Of a stretch of DNA of 64,000 nt, positions 24,358-36,255 are shown in pieces. The stretch is taken from contig NZ_JBMSDV010000005.1 of the NCBI RefSeq assembly GCF_049445855.1, forward strand, positions 62,001-126,000, written 5' to 3'. Within the stretch, counting starts at the first letter, position 1; each line of letters opens with the position of its first letter. A program made the translations under genes and the position numbers. The DNA comes from JAGOCV01 sp049445855. GTDB taxonomy: Bacteria > Pseudomonadota > Gammaproteobacteria > Burkholderiales > Burkholderiaceae_C. The notes beneath the pieces were generated by a model. It had not been told where the DNA came from. It did not search any database and saw only the letters and a program-made list of their open reading frames with translations.

Positions 24358-25078
24358 CGGAGGCCTTGCGCGTGGAAATCATGTAGTTGACGCTGGTGTC
24401 ACCGTTCAGCGCATAGCGCTGCGTCAGCGGGTTGTAGGAGAGCCCGCGGCTCGCCGCCTGATCCAGACCGGCCGCGCGACAGAAGCCCGCGAGCTCGCTG
24501 GGCCGAAGCAGCCGGGCGTATTCGTGCGTACCGCGCGGGACAAGCCCCAGCACATACTCCGCGCCAACGATGGCGAAGGCAAAGGCCTTCGCGTTGCGGT
24601 TGATCGTCGAGAAGAACACCCAGCCGCCCGGCTTGACCATCGTTGCGCATGCGCTCACCACCGACGCCGGGTCCGGCACATGCTCGAGCATCTCCATGCA
24701 GGTGATGACATCGAAGCTCGCAGGCTGTTCGGCTGCCAATGCTTCGGCGCTGATCTCGCGATACTCGATAGCCGGCGTCCGGGCCTCCAGCGCATGCAGT
24801 TGCGCCACACGCAAGGCCTTGGTGGCCAGGTCGATGCCTGTCACCGTGGCCCCACGGCGAGCCATGGAGTCCGCGAGGATGCCCCCGCCGCAGCCGACGT
24901 CCAGCACACGTTTGCCGGCCAGCGACGCCTGCTGGTCGATCCAGTCCAGCCGCAGCGGGTTGATCTGGTGCAGGGGCTTGAATTCACTTTCGGTGTCCCA
25001 CCAGCGGTGGGCCAGTTCGGAAAACTTGGCCAGTTCCGCCGGGTCTGCGTTCGCGTCGGAGATATCTGCTGTCGTCAT
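24347..25078 (-). CDS. ubiG: Ubiquinone biosynthesis O-methyltransferase UbiG
   Basis: SAM-dependent methyltransferase for the two O-methylation steps of ubiquinone synthesis. The 243-residue protein begins with the family's PAELAKFSELAHRWWD and LHQINPLRLDWI segments. It then has the SAM site VLDVGCGGGILADSMAR, ITCMEMLEHVPDP and VFFSTINRNAKAFAFAIVGAEYVL. The ATG at 25078 gives the usual N-terminus; ATGs at 25087 and 25102 are possible. Coupled to gph downstream. Confidence 0.94.
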   Translation of the reverse strand: MTTADISDANADPAELAKFSELAHRWWDTESEFKPLHQINPLRLDWIDQQASLAGKRVLDVGCGGGILADSMARRGATVTGIDLATKALRVAQLHALEARTPAIEYREISAEALAAEQPASFDVITCMEMLEHVPDPASVVSACATMVKPGGWVFFSTINRNAKAFAFAIVGAEYVLGLVPRGTHEYARLLRPSELAGFCRAAGLDQAASRGLSYNPLTQRYALNGDTSVNYMISTRKASDVQ

Positions 25079-25116
25079 CGGAGGCATTATCCGTTCGGGC
25101 AATCCGGCCCAGGCAT

Positions 25117-25142
25117 AAAAAAACCCCGCCGGGGCGGGGTTT
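25117..25142 (-). terminator. Rho-independent terminator of the ompA-like gene
   Basis: On the minus strand AAACCCCGCC is followed by GGCGGGG and a run of seven T. The stem is GC-rich and perfect. It lies 19 bases after the ompA-like stop codon and isolates that gene from ubiG. Confidence 0.9.
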
Positions 25143-25160
25143 GTTCAAGCAATCCGGAGA

Positions 25161-25817
25161 TTACTTGTTGGCGCGGGTACCGACCACTTCGATTTCCACG
25201 CGACGGTTCTTCGCACGGCCTTCGGAGGTCTTGTTGTCAGCGACGGGTTGCTTTTCACCCTTGCCTTCGGTGTACACGCGGTTCTTTTCGATGCCCTTGC
25301 TCACCAGGTAAGCCTTGACAGCTTCGGCGCGACGCACCGACAGGCCCTGGTTGTAAGCATCAGAGCCCACCGAGTCGGTGTGGCCAACGGCGATGATCAC
25401 TTCCAGGTTGATGTCCTTGACCTTGCTGGTCAGGTCGTCGAGCTTGGCCTTGCCTTCGGGCTTGAGGACCGACTTGTCGAAGTCGAAGAACGCGTCAGCG
25501 GCGTAGGTCACCTTGGTCGCAACTGCGGGGGCAACTGCGGCCGGGGCAGGAGCGCGTGCGGGAGCCGGTGCGGCGGCGGGGGCCGGAGCCGGGGCCGGGG
25601 CAGGAGCAGCCGGACGAGCCGGGGCGATGGCGCCGTCGCAACCGGCGGCGGCAGTCGCCGGCGTCCAGTTGGCATCGCGCCAGCACAGTTCGTTCGTGCC
25701 GTTCTTCCACACGAGTTCGGACGTGCCGTTACGCCAGTTGTCAATCGTTTGGGCGCCAGCGGCGGTAGCGAGCGCTGCGGAAGCAAACAACATCGCCACT
25801 TTATTCAGTTTCTTCAT
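25161..25817 (-). CDS. OmpA family outer-membrane protein
   Basis: A 218-residue exported protein: signal peptide (KVAMLFASAALATAAGAQ), then a short region with two related NGTSELVWKNGTNELCW repeats. A Pro/Ala linker (about 70-108) leads to a C-terminal OmpA peptidoglycan-binding domain. That domain has FFDFDKSVLKPEGKAKLDDL, VGHTDSVGSDAYNQGLSVRRA and GRAKNRRVEIEV, including the Asp and Arg that contact diaminopimelate. There is no large N-terminal beta-barrel, so it anchors or spaces the outer membrane rather than forming a classical porin. AGGAGAACC precedes the ATG at 25817. Its own terminator follows. Confidence 0.9.
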   Translation of the reverse strand: MKKLNKVAMLFASAALATAAGAQTIDNWRNGTSELVWKNGTNELCWRDANWTPATAAAGCDGAIAPARPAAPAPAPAPAPAAAPAPARAPAPAAVAPAVATKVTYAADAFFDFDKSVLKPEGKAKLDDLTSKVKDINLEVIIAVGHTDSVGSDAYNQGLSVRRAEAVKAYLVSKGIEKNRVYTEGKGEKQPVADNKTSEGRAKNRRVEIEVVGTRANK

Positions 25818-25898
25818 GGTTCTCCTCATAGGGAAAAAGCCGCAGCCGCGCTGCGAATCAAGACGCTTTCAGTGACCATCACGAAAAACGTTGAGCCG

Positions 25899-25926
25899 AT
25901 TGTGCCATATGGCTGTAGGCAGGCAA
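25899..25926 (-). promoter_or_regulatory. Candidate promoter of the ompA-like gene
   Basis: On the minus strand TTGCCT (25921-25926) and CACAAT (25899-25904) are separated by 16 bases and point toward the ompA-like gene, about 80 bases upstream of its start. The 225-base divergent region to gyrA (25818-26042) also holds a TAAAAT at 26005-26010 on the plus strand that may be the gyrA -10 box. I see no other defined element in it. Confidence 0.35.
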
Positions 25927-26042
25927 TCAGAAACGTCTCGCACTCGCGTAGGACAAAAGCGCGAGCAAACAGGGTGTTGCTCTGTTGCGACATCCCGTTG
26001 GCCCTAAAATCGGCGTTTCCGCCGCTGTTCCAGCCCTCCTCC

Positions 26043-28699
<2,657 letters not shown>

Positions 28700-28703
<4 letters not shown>

Positions 28704-29275
28704 AGTACATCCGATTCATTGCAGCCAGCCTCGCGCTGACGGCTGCCGTCGTTCACGCCCAGGCCGACGCCAGGAAAGACCTGGTGCAGAAACTCCTGCA
28801 ACTGCAGCAGCCCGGCGTGGAACAGCTCGCCCGCCAGTTGGCAGAGCAGCCCGCAGCGCAGGCGGCTCAGGAAGCCGCCCTCGCCATCCGCGCCCGCGTG
28901 GCGGCCGACAAGCGTGACGCGGCCATCAAGGCATCGGACGCGGAGATCAAGAAGTACCTGGACGAGGCCATTCCGTTCGTGCAGCAGAAAGCCGTGGAAA
29001 CCGCACGCACGGCGGTCGGTCCGATCCTGGAAGAGAAGTTCACGGAGGATGAGCTCAAGCAGCTCGTCGCCATGATCGACTCGCCGGTCTACAAGAAGTA
29101 CGTTCAGATCGACCCTGAACTGCGCAACGCCTTGCTGCGCAAGCTCGTGGCCGACACGAAACCGCAGATCGACCCGAAGATCCGCACACTGCAAGCCAAC
29201 ATCAACAAGATCGTCGGCGTGCCGCCGCAACCTGCCGCACAACCGGCCCAGCCCGCAGCTCCTGCCAAGAAATAA
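28700..29275 (+). CDS. DUF2059 family exported protein
   Basis: A 191-residue exported protein of unknown function. The signal peptide (KYIRFIAASLALTAAVVHAQ) is followed by a helical DUF2059-type domain (ILEEKFTEDELKQLVAMIDSPVYKKY), and it ends in a Pro/Ala/Lys-rich tail. The start is a TTG at 28700 that overlaps the gyrA stop (TTGA), with GAGG about 8 bases upstream. It is thus translationally coupled to gyrA. The gene lies 11 bases before serC, in the same transcription direction. Confidence 0.8.
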
Positions 29276-29286
29276 ACGGAACACCG

Positions 29287-30396
29287 GTGGCCCAACGCCC
29301 TTTCAACTTTTCCGCCGGCCCCGCCGCCATTCCCGAAGAGGTGCTCCAGAAGGCAGCTGCCGAAATGCTCGACTGGCACGGCAGCGGCATGAGCGTGATG
29401 GAAATGAGCCATCGCGGCCGCGAGTTCATCTCCATCTACGAGCAGACCGAGACCGATCTCCGCGAACTTCTGGCCATCCCGCCGGACTATCGCGTGCTGT
29501 TCATGCAGGGCGGCGGTATCGGCGAGAACGCCATCGTGCCGCTCAACCTCTCGCGCGGTGAAGCGGCAGATTTCGTCGTCACCGGCAGCTGGAGCCAGAA
29601 GTCCGCCAAGGAAGCACGGAAATACTGCACCGCGAATCTGGCGGCGTCCAACGAGGCGTCCGGCTTCACGACGCTGCCCGACCCCGCCACATGGAAGCTG
29701 GACAGCCGCGCGCGCTATGTGCACCTGTGCTCCAACGAAACGATCCACGGCGTGGAAGTCCATCAGTTGCCGGATCTCAAGGGGCTGGGTAGCGACGCAC
29801 CGCTGGTGATCGACTTCTCCTCGCACGTCGCTACGCGCCCGGTCGACTGGTCGCGCGTCGGCCTGGCCTTCGGTGGCGCGCAGAAGAACCTGGGGCCGGC
29901 TGGCGTCACGCTGGTCGTGGTGCGCGAAGACCTGCTGGGGCATGCCTTGCCCATCTGCCCGAGCGCGTTCGACTACAAGGTCGTCTCGGACAACGGCTCG
30001 ATGTACAACACGCCGCCGACATGGGCCATCTACATCGCTGGCCTGACCTTCCAGTGGCTGAAGGCACAGACGGAAGGCTCGCTCACCGGTGTGGCGGCGA
30101 TGGAGCTGCGCAACATCGCCAAGGCGAAGCTGCTGTACGACTTCATCGACCGGTCGCCTTTCTACGTGAACAAGGTGTCGCCCGACTGCCGTTCGCGCAT
30201 GAACATCCCCTTCTTCCTGGCCGACGAATCGCGCAACGACGCATTCCTGGCCGGAGCCAAGGCACGCGGGTTGCTTCAGCTCAAGGGCCACAAGTCGGTG
30301 GGCGGCATGCGCGCGAGCATCTACAACGCCATGCCGCTGGCCGGCGTCCAGGCCCTCGTGGACTACCTGCAAGAATTCGAGAAGACCCAGAGCTGA
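29287..30396 (+). CDS. serC: Phosphoserine aminotransferase
   Basis: PLP enzyme of serine synthesis (3-phosphohydroxypyruvate to phosphoserine), also used in pyridoxine synthesis. The 369-residue protein has the N-terminal FNFSAGPAAIPEEVLQ, SHRGREF, LFMQGGGIGENA, the cofactor lysine in AFGGAQKNLGPAG, and SVGGMRASIYNA near the C-terminus. The start is a GTG at 29287. It begins the serC-pheA-tyrA-aroA/cmk cluster, with short gaps (5 bases to pheA) indicating one operon. Confidence 0.96.
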   Translation: MAQRPFNFSAGPAAIPEEVLQKAAAEMLDWHGSGMSVMEMSHRGREFISIYEQTETDLRELLAIPPDYRVLFMQGGGIGENAIVPLNLSRGEAADFVVTGSWSQKSAKEARKYCTANLAASNEASGFTTLPDPATWKLDSRARYVHLCSNETIHGVEVHQLPDLKGLGSDAPLVIDFSSHVATRPVDWSRVGLAFGGAQKNLGPAGVTLVVVREDLLGHALPICPSAFDYKVVSDNGSMYNTPPTWAIYIAGLTFQWLKAQTEGSLTGVAAMELRNIAKAKLLYDFIDRSPFYVNKVSPDCRSRMNIPFFLADESRNDAFLAGAKARGLLQLKGHKSVGGMRASIYNAMPLAGVQALVDYLQEFEKTQS

Positions 30397-30401
30397 CCGC
30401 A

Positions 30402-31484
30402 ATGCCAAAGACCCTGCCGGAGCTGCGCACGCAGATTGACGCCGTCGACCAGGAACTGCTGGCGCTGCTGAGCCGTCGCGCGCAACTTGCCCATGAAGTC
30501 GGCGAGATCAAGCGCGTGGAGAAATCCCCCGTATTCCGCCCGGAGCGCGAAGCCCAGGTCATCCGGGGCCTGCAGGACCGGAACGCCGGCCCCCTCAAGG
30601 CACCGCACATTGCTCATATCTGGCGCGAGATCATGTCGGCCTGCCGTGCGCTGGAAGCACCTCAGCGCGTGGCCTATCTCGGGCCGACCGGCACGTTCAG
30701 TGAAGAAGCTGCCCTGCAATTCTTCGGCTCCAGCATCGAACGCGTGCCCTGCGGCAGCTTCGACGAGGTCTTCCACGCGGCCACGTCCGGGGCGGCCGAA
30801 TACGGCATCGTGCCCGTCGAGAACTCCACCGAAGGCGTGGTCACGCGTTCGCTGGACCTGTTCCTCAATTCGCCGTTGCACATCGTGGGCGAGGTCAGCC
30901 TGCTCGTGCGGCACAACCTGCTGCGCCTGTCGGCCTCGCTCGAGGGCATCGAGGTCGTCTGCGCACACCCGCAGGCGCTGGCGCAATGCCAGGGCTGGCT
31001 GAGCGCCCACCTGCCGAATGCCGAGCGGCGTGCCGTCGCCAGCAATGCAGAAGGCGCGCGCCTCGCGTCCACCAACCCGGCCTGGGCCGGCATCGCCAGT
31101 GAACGTGCGGGCGCCGAATTCGGACTCCACGTGGTATCGCCCGGCATCCAGGACCTGGCCATCAATCGCACGCGCTTCGCCGTGATCTGCCTGCCCTCGG
31201 TCATGGACGCACCCGCCGCATCGGGCAAGGACCACGTGAGCCTGGTCGTGTCCGTGCCCAACCGTCCCGGCGCCGTGCACGACCTGCTCGTGCCGCTCAA
31301 GAAGCACGGCGTCTCGATGACGCGCTTCGAATCGCGCCCCGCCCGCTCCGGGCAGTGGGATTACTACTTCTACATCGACGTGGAAGGCCATCCTTCGCAG
31401 CCCCGCATGGCGACGGCGCTGGGTGAGCTGCAGGCGTTGTGTGCCTTCTACAAGGTGCTCGGCACCTACGCCACGGGGGATTGA
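30402..31484 (+). CDS. pheA: Bifunctional chorismate mutase/prephenate dehydratase
   Basis: P-protein of phenylalanine synthesis, 360 residues. The N-terminal AroQ chorismate mutase helices (about 1-90) have LRTQIDAVDQELLALLSRRA. The prephenate dehydratase domain (about 95-275) has VAYLGPTGTFSEEAA, VPVENSTEGVV and the catalytic threonine region NRTRFAVI. The C-terminal ACT domain has PNRPGAVHDLL and the ESRP motif (RFESRPARSGQWDYYFYID) for phenylalanine feedback. All three domains are present. It is followed six bases later by tyrA. Confidence 0.96.
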   Translation: MPKTLPELRTQIDAVDQELLALLSRRAQLAHEVGEIKRVEKSPVFRPEREAQVIRGLQDRNAGPLKAPHIAHIWREIMSACRALEAPQRVAYLGPTGTFSEEAALQFFGSSIERVPCGSFDEVFHAATSGAAEYGIVPVENSTEGVVTRSLDLFLNSPLHIVGEVSLLVRHNLLRLSASLEGIEVVCAHPQALAQCQGWLSAHLPNAERRAVASNAEGARLASTNPAWAGIASERAGAEFGLHVVSPGIQDLAINRTRFAVICLPSVMDAPAASGKDHVSLVVSVPNRPGAVHDLLVPLKKHGVSMTRFESRPARSGQWDYYFYIDVEGHPSQPRMATALGELQALCAFYKVLGTYATGD

Positions 31485-31490
31485 CGCGCC

Positions 31491-32369
31491 ATGTTCGAGC
31501 AACTGGGACTGATCGGCTGCGGCCTGATGGGCGGCTCCTTCGCACTGGCGCTCAAACGCGCCGGACTGGTGAAACGCGTGGTGGGCTACAGCAAGTCGCC
31601 GTCCACGACCGAGCGCGCCCGCCTGATGGGCGTGATCGATGTGGAAGCGCCGTCGGCGTTGCTGGCGGTATCGGGCGCCGACATCGTGCTGATCGCCGTG
31701 CCTGTGGCGGCCACGGAAGCCACGCTCAAGGCCATCCGCCACCTGATCACACCCCAGATGTTGATCATGGACGTGGGCTCGACCAAGCGCGACGTGGTGG
31801 ATGCCGCCCGCCGCGTGCTGCGCGAGCAGGTCGGCACCTTCGTCCCGGCGCATCCTGTGGCGGGCAAGGAACTGTCCGGCGTCGAACATGCCGACCCCGA
31901 TCTCTATACCGGCAAACAGGTCATCCTCACCCCCATCGAACGCACGCTGACTGCCAACCTCCAGAAGGCGGCGGCCACGTGGCAGGCACTGGGTTGCAAC
32001 GTGGTGCGCATGTCGCCCGAATCGCATGACGCGGCCTTCGCTGCAGTGAGCCACCTGCCGCACCTGATCGCCTTCGCGCTCATGAACACCATCACCGGTC
32101 AGCCCAACGGGCGCGATTTCCTCTCACTGGCAGGCCCGGGTTTCCGCGACTTCACCCGGATCGCCGCCAGCGACTCCAAGATGTGGCGGGACGTGATGCT
32201 GGCCAACCGCGAGGAACTGCTCGCTCAGGCCGACCTGTTCCGCCGCACGCTGCAGGCGCTCGAACTCATGATCGAAAGCGGCAATGGCGAGGCGCTCGAA
32301 GGCCTCATCCACCAGGCCAGCCAGACGCGCGCCAACTGGCGCATGACCTCCAACAAGCCTTCGCATTGA
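31491..32369 (+). CDS. tyrA: Prephenate dehydrogenase
   Basis: NAD-dependent oxidative decarboxylation of prephenate for tyrosine synthesis. The 292-residue protein has the Rossmann motif LGLIGCGLMGGSFALAL and VGYSKS. The catalytic-region motifs are MDVGSTKRDVV, PAHPVAGKELSGVEHA and SHLPHLIAFAL, with the histidine after AAVS. No chorismate mutase domain is fused. It ends 23 bases before the fused aroA-cmk gene. Confidence 0.94.
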   Translation: MFEQLGLIGCGLMGGSFALALKRAGLVKRVVGYSKSPSTTERARLMGVIDVEAPSALLAVSGADIVLIAVPVAATEATLKAIRHLITPQMLIMDVGSTKRDVVDAARRVLREQVGTFVPAHPVAGKELSGVEHADPDLYTGKQVILTPIERTLTANLQKAAATWQALGCNVVRMSPESHDAAFAAVSHLPHLIAFALMNTITGQPNGRDFLSLAGPGFRDFTRIAASDSKMWRDVMLANREELLAQADLFRRTLQALELMIESGNGEALEGLIHQASQTRANWRMTSNKPSH

Positions 32370-32392
32370 AGCGCCAACGCGCTTCTCCTTTC

Positions 32393-34387
32393 ATGTTCGC
32401 CACCGAATTCCTGGACGTTCCGCCGCTGTCCGGCGCGCACGGCACTGTCGCCCTGCCCGGCTCGAAGAGCATCTCCAATCGCCTGCTGTTGCTGGCCGCC
32501 CTGAGCGAAGGCGTCACTACGCTGCATGGCCTGCTCGACTCCGACGACACCCGCGTGATGCTCACCGCGCTGGAGCGGCTGGGCTGTGGCGTCAGCCAGG
32601 ACGGCAGTGCCACGGTGATCCGTGGACTGGGCCGCAAACCGCCGGAATCGCCCGCGGAACTCTTCCTCGGGAACGCCGGCACGGCCATGCGCCCGTTGAC
32701 GGCAGCACTTGCGGTGCTCGGCGGCGACTTCACCCTCAGTGGCGTGGCCCGCATGCACGAGCGCCCCATCGGCGACCTGGTGGAAGCCTTGCGCCAACTC
32801 GGTTGCCACATCGACTACATCGGCCAGGACGGCTACCCGCCGCTGCGGATCGGTCTGCCCTCGCTCCGCCTGGATGCGCCGATCCAGGTCCGCGGTGATG
32901 TCTCGAGCCAGTTCCTCACGGCCTTGCTGCTGGCCCTGCCCCTCGTTTCGGCACGGGACATCGTCATCGAGGTCGTGGGTGAGCTGATCTCGCGTCCTTA
33001 CGTCGAAATCACGTTGGCGCTGCTGGCGCGTTTTGGCATCCAGGTCCGTCGCGACGGGTGGCAGCGCTTCACCATCCCCGCCGGCAGCCGGTATGTATCC
33101 CCTGGCGATGTGCACGTGGAATCGGACGCGTCGTCTGCCAGCTATTTCATCGCCCTCGGTGCGATTGCCGACGGCGACGGTATCGGCATCGAAGGGGTCG
33201 GCGAAGCATCCATCCAGGGCGACATCCGGTTCATCGATGCAGCGCGCGCCATGGGCGCCCGCATCGAAAGCGGACCGAACTCGTTGCGGATCCATCGGGG
33301 TGAGTGGCCGCTGCGCGCCATTGACCTGGACTGCAACCACATCCCCGATGCCGCCATGACGCTGGCCGTCATGGCGCTGTACGCAGATGGTCCGAGCGTC
33401 CTGCGCAACATCGCAAGCTGGCGCGTGAAGGAGACCGACCGCATTGCGGCCATGGCCACCGAGCTGCGCAAGCTCGGCGCCACTGTCGAAGAGGGCGCCG
33501 ATTTCATCCGCGTGACGCCGCCCGCCGAACCGGCCGATTGGCGCGCCGCCAGCATCCACACTTACGACGATCACCGCGTCGCCATGTGCTTTTCGCTGGC
33601 CGCCTTCAACCCCGCCGGCCTGCCGGTGCGCATTGAAGACCCGAAGTGCGTCGCCAAAACCTTTCCCGACTATTTCGAAACATTGTTCTCGGTCGTCCAC
33701 GCCGCGAATGACGATGTGCCCGTGCTGTGCATCGACGGCCCGACTGCCTCCGGCAAGGGCACGGTGGCCGCCGAAGTCGCGAAGTCGCTCGGCTACCACT
33801 TCCTCGACTCGGGCGCGCTGTATCGCGTGACCGCCTTTGCCGGCCGCCGCGCCGGCATGTCGCCCGAGCCGCAGCATGAAACCGCCATCGCTGCGCTGGC
33901 CCGACGCCTGCCGATCCGCTTTTCGGAAGGCCGCATCCTGCTGGACGGCGAGGACGTTTCGGACGCCATCCGTACCGAAGAGGCAGGGATGGATGCCTCC
34001 CGTGTGTCCGCCCTGCCCGCCGTGCGCGATGCGCTGATCGTGCTGCAGCACAGCTTCCGCCGCTTGCCGGGACTCGTGGCCGACGGGCGCGACATGGGCA
34101 CCGTGATCTTCCCGCAGGCCACGATGAAGGTGTTCCTGACCGCCAGCGCCGCCAAGCGTGCGGAGCGGCGCCATAAGCAGTTGATTTCAAAGGGTTTTTC
34201 GTCTATACTCGCCGACTTGCGCGCTGATCTTGAAGCGCGCGACGCCCGGGACTCTTCCCGGACCGTTGCGCCCTTGAAGCCAGCAGCAGATGCCCACCTC
34301 CTCGACAACTCGGATCTCTCGATCGAAGAATCGGTGAATCAGGTGCTGACGTGGTGGCAGGCAAAGCAGCCGTTCGGGGCAACCTGA
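32393..34387 (+). CDS. aroA-cmk: Fused 3-phosphoshikimate 1-carboxyvinyltransferase / cytidylate kinase
   Basis: A 664-residue two-enzyme protein. Residues 1-435 are EPSP synthase of the shikimate pathway: LPGSKSISNRLLLLAAL, LGNAGTAMRPLTAALAV, DVSSQFLTALLLALP, and DHRVAMCFSLAAF with KTFPDYFE at its end. From about residue 442 a complete cytidylate kinase follows (VPVLCIDGPTASGKGTVAAEVAKSLG, then LDSGALYR, and VADGRDMGTVIFP), phosphorylating CMP/dCMP. No stop or obvious ribosome-binding site separates them; only about six residues link the domains. Elsewhere these are usually two adjacent genes. I infer one polypeptide. Confidence 0.95.
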   Translation: MFATEFLDVPPLSGAHGTVALPGSKSISNRLLLLAALSEGVTTLHGLLDSDDTRVMLTALERLGCGVSQDGSATVIRGLGRKPPESPAELFLGNAGTAMRPLTAALAVLGGDFTLSGVARMHERPIGDLVEALRQLGCHIDYIGQDGYPPLRIGLPSLRLDAPIQVRGDVSSQFLTALLLALPLVSARDIVIEVVGELISRPYVEITLALLARFGIQVRRDGWQRFTIPAGSRYVSPGDVHVESDASSASYFIALGAIADGDGIGIEGVGEASIQGDIRFIDAARAMGARIESGPNSLRIHRGEWPLRAIDLDCNHIPDAAMTLAVMALYADGPSVLRNIASWRVKETDRIAAMATELRKLGATVEEGADFIRVTPPAEPADWRAASIHTYDDHRVAMCFSLAAFNPAGLPVRIEDPKCVAKTFPDYFETLFSVVHAANDDVPVLCIDGPTASGKGTVAAEVAKSLGYHFLDSGALYRVTAFAGRRAGMSPEPQHETAIAALARRLPIRFSEGRILLDGEDVSDAIRTEEAGMDASRVSALPAVRDALIVLQHSFRRLPGLVADGRDMGTVIFPQATMKVFLTASAAKRAERRHKQLISKGFSSILADLRADLEARDARDSSRTVAPLKPAADAHLLDNSDLSIEESVNQVLTWWQAKQPFGAT

Positions 34388-34548
34388 GCGGCTGGAGAAC
34401 GGCCCACCCGGCCCCCTCCGCGCTGCATGCGCACAGGCCAGGTGGTTCATCAACCAACCGCGGAATCATTTTCCGCAAACGAAACCGTCCTCAGTCTTGG
34501 AAATGGCCGCATGGTGCAGCTGTGAACCTGTGGACGGAAGGAACCTCA
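34388..34548 (+). promoter_or_regulatory. rpsA upstream/leader region with small hairpins
   Basis: The 161 bases between aroA-cmk and rpsA contain two short hairpins: GGTT-CATC-AACC (34444-34455) and GCGGAA-TCATT-TTCCGC (34460-34476). An A-rich, unstructured stretch and the ribosome-binding site GGAAGGA (34536-34542) follow. S1 represses its own mRNA through a structured leader in enterobacteria; this could be an analogue, but the resemblance is only general. Confidence 0.35.
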
Positions 34549-36237
34549 ATGTCTGAATCTTTTGCCGCCCTGTTCGAAGAATCCCTGCAACGCTCGGAAA
34601 TGCGTTCGGGTGAAGTCATCACCGCCGAAGTCGTGCGCATCGAGCACAACTTCGTGGTCGTCAACGCTGGCCTCAAGTCCGAAGCCTACGTGCCTGTCGA
34701 CGAATTCAAGAACGACCAGGGTGAAGTCGAAGTCCAGGTCGGCGACTTCGTGTCGGTGGCCATCGACGCCATCGAAAACGGTTATGGCGACACCATCCTC
34801 TCGCGCGACAAGGCCAAGCGCCTGGCCTCGTGGCTCGCGCTCGAGAAGGCCCTGGAATCCGGCGAATTCGTCACCGGCACCACCAGTGGCAAGGTCAAGG
34901 GTGGCCTCACGGTGCTGGTCAACGGCATCCGCGCCTTCCTGCCGGGTTCGCTGATCGACACGCGTCCCATCAAGGACCTGACCCCCTTCGAGAACAAGAC
35001 CCTCGAATTCAAGGTCATCAAGCTCGACCGCAAGCGCAACAACGTGGTGCTGAGCCGCCGCGCCGTGGTGGAAGCCTCCATGGGCGAAGAGCGCGCCAAG
35101 CTGATGGAAACCCTGAAGGAAGGCTCCATCGTCCGCGGCGTGGTCAAGAACATCACCGAATACGGTGCGTTCGTGGACCTGGGCGGCATCGACGGCCTGC
35201 TGCACATCACCGACATGGCATGGCGCCGTGTCCGCCACCCGAGCGAAGTCGTTCAGGCCGGCCAGGAAATCACCGCCAAGATCCTCAAGTTCGACACCGA
35301 GAAGAACCGCGTGTCGCTGGGTCTCAAGCAGATGGGCGACGACCCGTGGATGGGCGTGAACCGCCGCTACCCGCAAGGCACACGCATGTTCGGCAAGATC
35401 ACCAACATCGCCGACTACGGCGCGTTCGTGGAACTCGAGCCCGGCATCGAAGGCCTGGTGCACGTCTCCGAAATGGACTGGACCAACAAGAACGTGGCGC
35501 CCTCCAAGATCGTGTCGCTGGGTGACGAAGTCGAAGTCATGGTCCTCGAGATCGACGAAGACAAGCGCCGCATCAGCCTTGGCATGAAGCAGTGCAAGGC
35601 CAACCCGTGGCAGGAATTCGCGCAGAACACCAAGCGCGGCGACCGCGTCAAGGGCCCGATCAAGTCGATCACCGACTTCGGCGTGTTCGTCGGCCTGGCT
35701 GCCGGCATCGACGGCCTGGTGCACCTGTCCGACCTGTCCTGGAACGAGCCCGGCGAAGCCGCTGTGCGCAACTACAAGAAGGGCCAGGAAGTCGAAGCCC
35801 TGGTGCTGGCCGTGGACGTGGACCGCGAACGCATCAGCCTGGGCATCAAGCAACTGGACGCCGACCCGTTCACCACCTTCGTGTCGGTCAACGACAAGGG
35901 CCAGATCGTGACCGGCAAGGTCAAGACGGTTGACGCCCGTGGCGCAGAGATCGACCTCGGCCAGGACATCCTGGGCTACCTGCGCGCATCCGAAATCAGC
36001 CGCGACCGCGTCGAAGACGCGCGCAACGTGCTGAAGGAAGGCGACGAAGTCACGGCAGTCGTGGTGAACGTGGATCGCAAGACCCGCAACATCCAGCTGT
36101 CGATCAAGGCCAAGGACGCTGCCGACCAGCAGGAAGCCATGGCCAGCCTGAGCCAGCAGTCTGCCCGCGAGAACGCCGGTACGACCAGCCTGGGCGCGCT
36201 GCTGCGTGCCAAGCTGGACAACAACAGCGGCAACTGA
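34549..36237 (+). CDS. rpsA: 30S ribosomal protein S1
   Basis: Binds mRNA and brings it to the 30S subunit. The 562-residue protein (E. coli 557) contains six S1 OB-fold repeats. Characteristic pieces are VVVNAGLKSEAYVP, GGLTVLVNGIRAFLPGS, ITEYGAFVDLGGIDGLLHITDMAW, IADYGAFVELEPGIEGLVHVSEMDW, ITDFGVFVGLAAGIDGLVHLSDLSW, and a divergent sixth repeat before a flexible tail. The ATG at 34549 has GGAAGGA 6 bases upstream. The aroA-cmk-rpsA-ihfB order is the widely conserved one. Confidence 0.97.
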   Translation: MSESFAALFEESLQRSEMRSGEVITAEVVRIEHNFVVVNAGLKSEAYVPVDEFKNDQGEVEVQVGDFVSVAIDAIENGYGDTILSRDKAKRLASWLALEKALESGEFVTGTTSGKVKGGLTVLVNGIRAFLPGSLIDTRPIKDLTPFENKTLEFKVIKLDRKRNNVVLSRRAVVEASMGEERAKLMETLKEGSIVRGVVKNITEYGAFVDLGGIDGLLHITDMAWRRVRHPSEVVQAGQEITAKILKFDTEKNRVSLGLKQMGDDPWMGVNRRYPQGTRMFGKITNIADYGAFVELEPGIEGLVHVSEMDWTNKNVAPSKIVSLGDEVEVMVLEIDEDKRRISLGMKQCKANPWQEFAQNTKRGDRVKGPIKSITDFGVFVGLAAGIDGLVHLSDLSWNEPGEAAVRNYKKGQEVEALVLAVDVDRERISLGIKQLDADPFTTFVSVNDKGQIVTGKVKTVDARGAEIDLGQDILGYLRASEISRDRVEDARNVLKEGDEVTAVVVNVDRKTRNIQLSIKAKDAADQQEAMASLSQQSARENAGTTSLGALLRAKLDNNSGN

Positions 36238-36255
36238 CGCGATGCGCACGGCGCA

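Noticed and set aside
25248..26042. Open frame continuous with gyrA, suggesting a longer GyrA or a gene upstream
   Set aside because: It runs antisense through the OmpA-like gene and its promoter region and shows no homology before MTQFAKETLPIS.
33712..33720. Internal GTG as a separate cmk start
   Set aside because: The GTG codon lies at the domain junction but no ribosome-binding site precedes it and the frame is continuous with aroA; a fused protein is simpler.
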